Below are positions 56,511 through 64,000 of a stretch of DNA of 64,000 bases, in pieces (position 1 is the first letter of the stretch; every line of letters begins with the position of its first letter). Source of the stretch: Tigriopus japonicus (lineage: Eukaryota > Arthropoda > Copepoda > Harpacticoida > Harpacticidae); assembly GCA_010645155.1 (NCBI GenBank), contig CM021318.1:6347481-6411480 (forward strand). Direction: 5' to 3'. The notes beneath the pieces were generated by a model. The model saw only the letters and a list, made by a program, of their open reading frames with translations, did no database searches and had not been told where the DNA came from. The position numbers were made by a program, and so were the translations under genes.

Positions 56511-58334
56511 GGTCATTTATTCTAAAGCACATTCCAGAAATTGTGAGACGGATTTTCAATTTGCTTGGAAAGAGCTTTGCCAATGATATTTAATCTGAAA
56601 TCCAAGCAAGAAAGGATGGCAAAGCAAAAGCCAGATCATAAGCAAAACTCGGAAAAATACTGTCAATAGCTTGAAAAAGCACCAATCGTGCAATTTTTAG
56701 TGGGTTTCGTTGGATTAGGTTGTTGACAATATGGTTGTCTTTGTTAAATACACATGTAATAAATGTTTCTTTCCTTTTTTGTTACTAAACACCATAAATT
56801 GTGTTGACCTCTTCTTGCAAAATGCGATCGACGCGTCGCACTCTAGTTATAACGTACTCCACGGTTGATGTAAGGAAGATTTCCATGTAATTTTGTTCAC
56901 CTACAGAGTAACTTCTAGATGCCTTAGTTTATGTTTAGATATATCCAATTAGAATATAAATAAATGTACACCTTGTGTTGCAGAGTGGCTTTTTACCATT
57001 CTGTACAAATAAAAAATTACTAGTAAGTAAGTGGGGTAGGGAGAAAAAAGGCCAAGTCACAACGCTATTTTCAAAAAATATATCTTTTGCGGGAAAAACC
57101 GTCGTTGCTTAAATATTGAACTAAAGGGTAAATTCTATTATTGTTTGGCCACATCACATGCAATAAAGATAAGGTTCAAATGTGGTTTCATTCACGAGTA
57201 ATAGATGATATAGCTAATTATTCCGTTACTTTTGGATTACACAGTACATACTGCAAGACTTACAGATTCTAGTGAAACATTTACTTCTTCTTTTGCAGCA
57301 AATCGGTTGAAACGCTTGCTTTGCTTAATTTATTTGATGCCCTGGCTAGTGGACTCATATCCAAAAGATAATTTGTTATTTTCTATTTCATTTGTTTTGA
57401 TTATTGTGTTTTTTATTGTTTGAAGATCAATCAGGACTTAATAGGTTGCATTTAAAAATGACAGGATTGTGGGTACTTTATTTCAAATTGTGATTTCAAA
57501 AGTGATGGTTGTTTGTCATGCATATTGGATATACAAGGATAAGTACAATCAAACGAACTTAGTTGGGGATTCTTGGGATCAAATGACTAGAAAAAGTTGA
57601 TAAAGATTGTTAAATATTTTCGAACTTAGCATTTGCGATAGAGAAAAACTGGGATCAAGTCAAGGGGGAAATTTCTTGCTTGTAGAAGTCTCAACTTTGA
57701 AGCGCCCAAGCCAAAAAGGAAACATTTGCCCCAAAAATCCCAGAAATAACTTGAAGACTACATATATTCATCCCAACTTCACTTTTTTGGTTTAGTGTTT
57801 CTTAAAATCGATACCTTCTCACTTTTAGGAATGCACCATTGTATTGAATTCCATCAGAGGAAGAAAACGTCTCCCGGGATATTTTGAGTACTGAACACTG
57901 CAAATTGTTTCACGGTGGTCAACTTGCATTTTTCAATTATATCTTTATTCATTTTTCAATCATTCATTGGGATTTAACTAATATTGTCGGTCAAAAAAAA
58001 GTTGGCCACTTTGCACTTACCCAATCATAGAGATCTATAGAGTGGAGATACTAGAGCAGGCCGGTCGTTTAATTTCATTGTGGGCAGCAAGGGCCATTTA
58101 TCATCAGCGACTAGTTGAAACTTGCCCAAATAAGTCCAATGCACAGTCGTTTGTACCATGATATTCCACTTGAATGCAAATTTTTATGATATTCTTTGGA
58201 AATCTTTGCTTTTTCACGCAACTTTTGGGCAACTTTGGCCAGTATCATGTGCAAATAAGGCTGGCAAAATGACGGCAATGGCCTCTCTATACTCCTCTAA
58301 GGACCCAATGTCTTACTTTTTCACTGTAACTTAC
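56511..58334. other. no gene recognised
   Basis: AT-rich. A continuation of the glycosyltransferase gene would be expected here on the minus strand, but no exon with the right phase could be identified. The minus frame 58095-58310 is open but out of phase with the donor at 58334. Confidence 0.35.
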
Positions 58335-59043
58335 CGCTTTAATTCGATTGAGAATTCGAATCTGTAATTTTCGTGTTTTGGAACTGCGTGAGTGGCGACT
58401 ATTCCGCTGGGAAACGAACTCAAAATTTTCCGAATGTCTGCCATGGGCTTCAAGGGCAACTCAGTGGCTGCCGGATTTATAAGGACTTTCCATTGATCGT
58501 TTTTTTCCCTTAAAGCTTCCATGCACTTGAAATCCGCCTCAATCACTGAATAAGTGCCCCAAACTACCTCAATAGGATTATCCAATGTAAATATAGTGGC
58601 TTGGGGGTACTTCCATTGGTAGCATTTCACAATTTTTTTTACACGGCCATCTTCACTTTCTCATGAGCTTTAGCATCAACATGAATGCAATACGAATCCA
58701 ACGGATGAAATGAGGAAGCCAAAAACAGTTCCAATATGCCCACAAACTGATGTGTGGGGATGGCAAATGCCAATGGGTAATTGTTCTCTTTTTCTTGCAC
58801 TCTTTTTGGAAATGTTTCCTCGAGAAACTGGAAGTAATTTGAGCAAATTGAGGTTCGTTGAATGATTTGATCCTCGCTCAAGAATGTTGGATTAGAATAT
58901 AAAGACGCTTGTTTAACTTTATTGTCATGTTCTGCTTTGAAGCCATATAAATGAAATTCATTTACGTTGATAAGAAGCAACAATGATAAAGACGCCAGAA
59001 CAAAAACAACGCTGAGCAAAGTTTTAGAGGATATCACTGACAT
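58335..59043 (-). pseudogene. Core-2/I-branching beta-1,6-GlcNAc transferase-like exon, frame-disrupted
   Basis: Family GT14 (GCNT) enzymes are Golgi type II membrane proteins that add branching GlcNAc to glycans. The exon begins after a TTGCAG acceptor with ATG at 59043. A signal-anchor lies at residues 8-26 (LLSVVFVLASLSLLLLI). The family start YPLAFAIPTHQ is at 89-99 and YCIHVDAKA at 118-126. The frame then stops (TAA 58639-58641), and the homology resumes in another frame with IVKCYQWKYP, EVVWGTYSVIEADFKCME and WKVLINPAATELPLK. Restoring alignment needs removal of 2 nt at the TA-plus-A8 tract. The exon ends at a good donor (GTAAGT). The family C-G-x-D-F-P motif is altered to AATELP. Downstream exons were not found. 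Pseudogene or assembly error. Confidence 0.8.
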
Positions 59044-59345
59044 TCTGCAAGGCAAAAAATGAACTAAATCCATCTGTCGAGCAATTCCCAATTTTTATGT
59101 ATCAAAGATCAACATACTGGTAAATGTTCTACTCGCTTATCAAGGGATTGGAACGATTAGATTATGAGGAAAAGAGCCTTAACCGCTCACATATCAAGGG
59201 TTTTAAAGAAAGTAAAGTCATGAAGTAATACGAACATGGTACACATAATTAATACGTAACACTCTTTTGATGTGTAATTGTTGAGACGCCATTCAGTTGG
59301 TGGTCTAATTTAAAAAATTTTAACAATCAAAGTTCTACATAAAAC

Positions 59346-59726
59346 TCAAAAACATAGATCTAGTAAGCTCAAATAATATCTATGCTCAAACTCAGTCAAG
59401 CCGATAAGCGGACTTTGAAATGGGTGAATAAAGTAAACCTGAGGTGGTTCACTCTCTTTCGCTTTCAAATCTTTCGAACATATGGCAATGTGTTTCATTG
59501 TTGCTGATCGAGGTCTGTCATTCGTCATTAAAAATATTTTTCCAAACGGTTTTACTTCCGAGTTGACAATATGGGGCTGATTGGAAAAATTTCTCACAAA
59601 GGAAAGTAGTGTTAATGCATTTACGAGGTTTGTAAGAAAGACTTGATATTTGCTTATGCTTAGGGGCCAAGAGTCTGTATGATTTGTTCTTGCAACTTTT
59701 ACAATTTGTACTGTTACAATTCCAGG
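59346..59726 (-). CDS. unassigned 126-codon open frame
   Basis: Open from a stop at 59727-59729 to TGA at 59346-59348 with protein-like composition (VEVKPFGKIFL-like and CSKDLKAKESEPPQVYFIH segments), but no upstream ATG and no recognised domain. It lies just upstream of the glycosyltransferase exon on the same strand. Could be an unrelated exon or chance. Confidence 0.2.
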   Translation of the reverse strand, partial: PGIVTVQIVKVARTNHTDSWPLSISKYQVFLTNLVNALTLLSFVRNFSNQPHIVNSEVKPFGKIFLMTNDRPRSATMKHIAICSKDLKAKESEPPQVYFIHPFQSPLIGLTEFEHRYYLSLLDLCF

Positions 59727-60049
59727 TCACACCCGCCTTAGTGAAATTTTTAGTTCAAGGGAAATTCAGGAGCATTCAAGTTTTTGCATTTGATTCTTTA
59801 AAACCTTTTGAGGCATTTGTGATCCATCTTGAGTTGTTCCTCTGTTAGAAACACAGAAATATCCTGAAAGAAAGATTGAAATATTTATAAAGATTTACAG
59901 TGTGAACAGTGAATCATTGTGAGAATTGGTCACACTTAGAAATTTGTAGGAATGCATAACAGGGAGCCAAAATGTCATCATCTCATCAAAAGAAACATGA
60001 TGGAACTGGTGACACACAGTGGCAAAGTAGCAGACCTGTTCAATTATCT

Positions 60050-60655
60050 TATCTAGATAAAAGATAAAGATAAAAGATAAACTATCTTCAATCACTATGT
60101 TAAAAGATACTTTTTTCGGGAAAGTATCTTAAAGTATCTTTATCTAGATACTTTTTTCGGGAAAGTATCTTAAAGTATCTTTATCTAGATACTTTTTTCG
60201 GGAAAGTATCTTAAAGTATCTTTATCTAGATACTTTTTTCGGGAAAGTATGTTGAAGTATCTTTATCTACATATTTTTTTCGGCAAACTATCCTGAAATA
60301 TCTTTATCTAGATATTTTTTTGGAAAACCATCTTAGACTATCTTTATCTAGATAATGTGTTCCCTCAATCTTTTGTGTTAAAGCATCCATTATGCATTGT
60401 TTAGTATGCATTATGCATTTTCCCAAAACGTATCTAGATAAGATACTTCTAGATACGTTTCTTCATAATGCATAATGTCAAATTATTTGTGCATTATGCA
60501 TTATGGAGAAAAGTATCTAGAAGTATCTTATATAGATAAGTTTTGTAAAAAGTATGTTGAAATATCTTATCTAGATAGTTTTTTCGGGAAGCTATCTTGA
60601 ACTATCTTTATCTAGATACTTTTTCAGGAAAGTATATTGATGTATCTTTAAAGAG
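60050..60655. repeat. 41-bp minisatellite with TATCTAGATA core
   Basis: The unit is AGATACTTTTTTCGGGAAAG followed by TATCTTAAAGTATCTTTATCT (41 bp). The first three to four units are nearly identical; later ones diverge. The array is interrupted around 60380-60490 by an ATGCATTATGCATT-rich segment. Units contain the self-complementary TATCTAGATA. Confidence 0.92.
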
Positions 60656-60711
60656 GTTTCAAGAACAATGTTTATTCCTCCTGCTCGGTAATTCCAGGGA
60701 GCCTATATATG

Positions 60712-62109
60712 TTGGCTTATTTCTACCTACACTTTATTTAGGGGTTGCGTGAGAAAAAAATTGACGTTCTGTCCGTCTGAAAACTACATCTTAATCACTC
60801 TATTTTTAGTTGGTGCAAAAATTAATCAGCCATATCTGATTTTTTGGAGCAGTAAGTAAGAGAAAAAGATTTGGTACTTGTTTTTCTGGAATCTTCTCAC
60901 ATAGGCAAGGGCTTACAGGTCAATTGTCATTTGGTGCCTTACTTCCCAGTAAGGAAAATGGTAAACACTTCTTTCAAATGTAAAAATGAAATGAAAGGTT
61001 TTCCACTTTGTTATTTCAACTTTCACCATCAAGACTTCCTTCAAACCCTTTTTTGAACCCTTTTGGCAACATCATTAGTTTTAAGAGATTAATATGAACC
61101 AAATATGCCAAATCACACCAACACTACATGGAAAAGCTCCAACTGACTTGAGAAGCGTGCATTTTTATCTCACTTGCAATCTCTGGAGGTTGCCTGGATA
61201 ATTCTTTAAAAAGTAGATTGACTGGTACTTAGAAAAAGTGTAAATTCTTAGGGTTCATATAGGGATAGGTTGAGTTAGTTTTTTTCATGTTAGATTAGGT
61301 ATGTATAGATCAAATAAGCTATTTCAAAGTAAAATCAAGCAACCTTAGAAGTTCTGCATTGTGAAATGATATTTAAGGCTTGTAAAACATTCATTGCAAC
61401 TACTCAGGCCAAGAAGACTGGAACCAGTGTGATCCATTGACTCTGTGTCATTGCAGTTGCCTAAAGAGGATGACATTGAGGGCTCTTGGAAGTTGTTTGA
61501 GACATTCAAATTCATAAACATCCAAATAAATTGTTTGACTATTCCTAAGGTCTGGATTCTATTAAAAAATTGTTGAGCCAATTCAACAGAAAAAAAAATG
61601 ATGATCAATGAGTAGAAAGTTAATTTGTGGGTAGTGTGTACAACCCCATTGGCTTGAACAATGAATGCTCTTCTAGCACTTCAGAAATCACATTAAAAAT
61701 AAAATCAAGAAACAAAAGGGACAGAAATCAGGTCTTGAAGGAGGTCATGGTGGTGACAATTACAAAAATACTGTGAATACTCCCATTTAAAATAGTAGGA
61801 GGACACATCCAGACAAAAGATCCTAGATGTTCATGGTTAGTGGAATTAGCTCACAAGGACAAAAGAATCATTAAGTTTCTGCCAAGATGAGAGAGAAAAG
61901 ATAAATTTTTAGACAAAAAAATACACAATTTATATTTATTTTCTACCTAATAAATTAATGATAAATTTAATCAATCAATAAAAATAAGAACGCTAATATT
62001 TTTGTGCCAACTAAAAAGCCAAGCATTTAAGTGATTTTTCAGATGGATGGAACATCAAAGATTTTGCTTACGCAACCCCCAATTAAAGTGTAGGTAGAAA
62101 AAAAGCCAA
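60712..62109. mobile_element. 1.4-kb element with ~39-bp terminal inverted repeats
   Basis: Left TTGGCTTATTTCTACCTACA continuing CTTTATTTAGGGGTTGCGT is inverted at the right (ACGCAACCCCCAATTAAAGT then GTAGGTAGAAAAAAAGCCAA). No certain target duplication. A minus-strand frame at 61345-61608 includes LAQQFFNRIQ and VKQFIWMFMNLN, weakly reminiscent of P-type transposases. Otherwise non-coding. Confidence 0.75.
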
Positions 62110-62298
62110 GAGCCATATCTACAAAATTGATACCAAATATTTATTGCAATATAAATGTTGGATGTTAACTGGCCTCATTTAAATGCCTTGAATATTTCAA
62201 AGGGTAGTAAAATAACCATGTTCGAGTTTAGTCTTAGTACATAAACTGCGTTAAGAAAATAGCTTTTGTTCTAGGATTACACTGAAGCATAGTATTGC

Positions 62299-63076
62299 TA
62301 GTGATGGCCCGAAAGAGCTTTCAACCAAAATTCGGGTTAGTTATGCCAAGAAGCACTGGAATCATGGAGTGGGAGGCTAGCACTGAGAATTATGATTTCC
62401 AGTAGAAACGAGTCAATACCGCTCTTCTGCAAATGAGACCTTTCTTTTGTCGAGTAATCTACGTACGTTTTGAGCTCGACCAAACGTCGGAGACAAAAGT
62501 TATGCCCTCTCAAAGCTCAGTGCAAATCCTACCGAGAATGAATGAACTAGGCCTTTTGTGGTAATCGTTTTATCACAAAAGGGCGAGTTCATTCATTCAA
62601 TGCTCTCTTCAGTACATAAGTTTGCGAAGGCATAACTTTTCACTCCGGCATTCGATTGGGCTGAAATTTGAAATACGTGTTCTTCTCAATGCAAGCCAGG
62701 TCTCATTTGCAGAAAAACGCAAAAAGTTTGTTTCTACTGGAAATCATAATTTTCATTGCTAGCCTCCCACTCCATGATTCCATGCTTCTTGGTTATGCCT
62801 CCCGAAACTGAAATCAAAAGCAGACATGATCTATTAGAAATGGAGTTTGAAGACGAAGTCCATTTTTTGGGTCCGAAAACCTTTGAAATTCAATTCTTCG
62901 AATTTTTCAAAAATTTAGAATTGTCCAACGTTGTGCCCATGATCAATTTTAAATTTCAAAGTGAACTTTGCATTTATGTTATTGTTTTGTCACCTACTTT
63001 CGATTTCGGTTACGGTTAAGGCTTCTTTCAGCAGAAACTTTCTGTTTCAGTTAAGAACCCTTTCGGTCTATCTCTA
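62299..63076. mobile_element. hAT-like MITE (TAGTGATG family), copy interrupted by nested element
   Basis: Homologous to 35272-35618: TAGTGATGGCCCGAAAG at the left, GGTCTATCTCTA at the right. It is split by the foldback MITE at 62347-62791. Its own 8-bp flanks no longer match well, so it is older than the copy at 35 kb. Confidence 0.82.
62347..62791. mobile_element. foldback MITE, copy 2 (nested)
   Basis: Same CAAGAAGCAC termini and hairpin layout as 8373-8822. Flanked by GTTATGC at 62340-62346 and 62792-62798. The undisrupted GTTATGCC occurs once in the empty-site copy at 35 kb, which confirms the 7-bp duplication. Confidence 0.92.
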
Positions 63077-63397
63077 ACGTTTCCTATGATTTAATATACA
63101 ATAGAGCCTTTTGAACAAGTGTTATTAACAGTCTACCTTAAATCTTTGCTATCCTTATTTAGAATGGAATACCGAGGACAATTGATGATTGATCAATAAA
63201 CTATCGTGCACTGGTTTTCAAATTTTGCCATAACATGGTTTTATGACTTTCAAGGATACATAAATAATGTCATAAATAGCAATAGCAATAAATATGGATT
63301 GAAATAAGACGCGGCTGTCCAACTATGGCAATCTCCCCTCCAGGATTAGAGATCGTTTCCTTAGGGGCATTTTGGTCGGGAAAGGAAGCACATAGTC
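63077..63397. other. 3' flank of the chitin-binding gene
   Basis: AT-rich, no other gene visible. Confidence 0.4.
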
Positions 63398-63569
63398 TTA
63401 AAAGTGCCCAATACCACCTCCCACCTGATGGTCGGCATACACGCAACTCAAGGTTTGCTCGTCGAAGTAGCTGTCATAACCGCAGTTTTGGATCCTGGGC
63501 TTGTTGTACACGCACACGATGTAAGCACTCTTGTCATCAGGCAAGGGAAATCGTGGATAGGGCAAGAAT
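63398..63569 (-). CDS. terminal exon of a chitin-binding (peritrophin-A/CBM14) protein
   Basis: Follows acceptor TTTGTTGTAG on the minus strand and ends in TAA. It encodes 57 residues, with one base completing the preceding codon. DKSAYIVCVYNKPRIQNC then DSYFDEQTLSC has the spacing and aromatic positions of the second half of a CBM14 domain (Y-x-x-C ... C-x11-C); the first Cys residues would be in the preceding exon, outside the window. It is GC-richer than its surroundings. Such proteins are secreted and bind chitin in cuticle or peritrophic matrix. The tail HQVGGGIGHF has no sixth Cys, so the domain may be atypical. Confidence 0.65.
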
Positions 63570-63616
63570 CTACAACAAAAAATCCCTTCGTTAATAAACT
63601 CAAAGCCGTTTGACAC

Positions 63617-64000
63617 AAGTTAATCTCAGGATAATGATAAAATATTGGAGTCGGTTACTTGAACGCAAACTCAGTTATTTCAGTTATGTACTTAATAGTT
63701 CCATCTGCCATCAAAAGATGGCGCTGCAATCCTCACAAAAATGAATACAATTACGCTCAAATTATCAATTTTATGAACATCAATATTTTTTTTTCTTTAA
63801 CTCTCTGTTAAAAAAACTCAAACTTAGTCTCAATTTATTAATATTAAGCACACCATCTACGTCATGTGACACTATGCAATGGTTCAAACTAGTACACCAT
63901 GATAAAACAGTCCAGTCATAAAGTGCGCCATCTCGTGTTTTTACGTGGTTACTGTGCACATTTTTTCAAAAACCTTTGCAGGTGTATTTGCAAGCCCCAA
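63617..64000. other. likely intron of the chitin-binding gene
   Basis: AT-rich with no exon recognised. The upstream exons are expected beyond the right edge. Confidence 0.4.

Noticed and set aside
58095..58310. Minus open frame (LAKVAQKLREKAK..) as the next GCNT exon
   Set aside because: Its frame is incompatible with the phase-2 donor at 58334, and it shows no GT14 motif.

Overview
The window looks like nuclear DNA of an arthropod, most plausibly a crustacean such as a copepod. It has intron-bearing genes with consensus splice sites, a CLIP-domain serine protease and a chitin-binding exon (arthropod-typical families), a TATA/TCAGT core promoter in front of one collagen gene, and AT-rich intergenic DNA crowded with non-autonomous DNA transposons and tRNA-derived SINEs. 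The species assignment is inference; nothing prokaryotic is present. One assembly gap (N) lies at 49513-49673.

Layout. 1-20 kb: no recognisable gene, only unassigned open frames at the far left, with foldback elements, hAT-like and TA-flanked MITEs, and a SINE with a perfect 12-bp target duplication. 20.2-29.0 kb (+): a five-exon secreted CLIP-domain serine protease of 402 residues whose three large introns are packed with mobile elements while its last intron is 73 bp. 29.5-30.9 kb and 39.6-41.0 kb (+): two two-exon paralogous short-chain collagens (428 and 425 residues), each with a signal peptide, an R-x-x-R site, a CACP motif and about 108 Gly-X-Y triplets. 31-39 kb and 41-57 kb: mostly repeats, including hAT-like elements with exact 8-bp duplications, a 2.4-kb foldback element with about 0.7-kb arms, an RT remnant and a P-element-like transposase remnant. 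48.1-48.6 kb: a possible gene with an in-frame stop. 58.3-59.0 kb (-): a GT14 Core-2/I-branching glycosyltransferase exon broken by a 2-nt frame disruption. 60-63 kb: a 41-bp minisatellite, a 1.4-kb TIR element, and a foldback MITE nested in an hAT-like MITE. 63.4-63.6 kb (-): the terminal exon of a chitin-binding (peritrophin-type) gene.

Working together: the secreted protease, the two collagens and the chitin-binding protein are all extracellular, matrix or cuticle-type products. The collagens are clearly related to each other by sequence, intron position and phase. The remaining genes show no evident pathway link. The most striking content is the collagen pair with a conserved nematode-cuticle-like processing site, the protease with an altered zymogen-activation site and S1 pocket, and a set of transposons whose insertion events can be read base by base.
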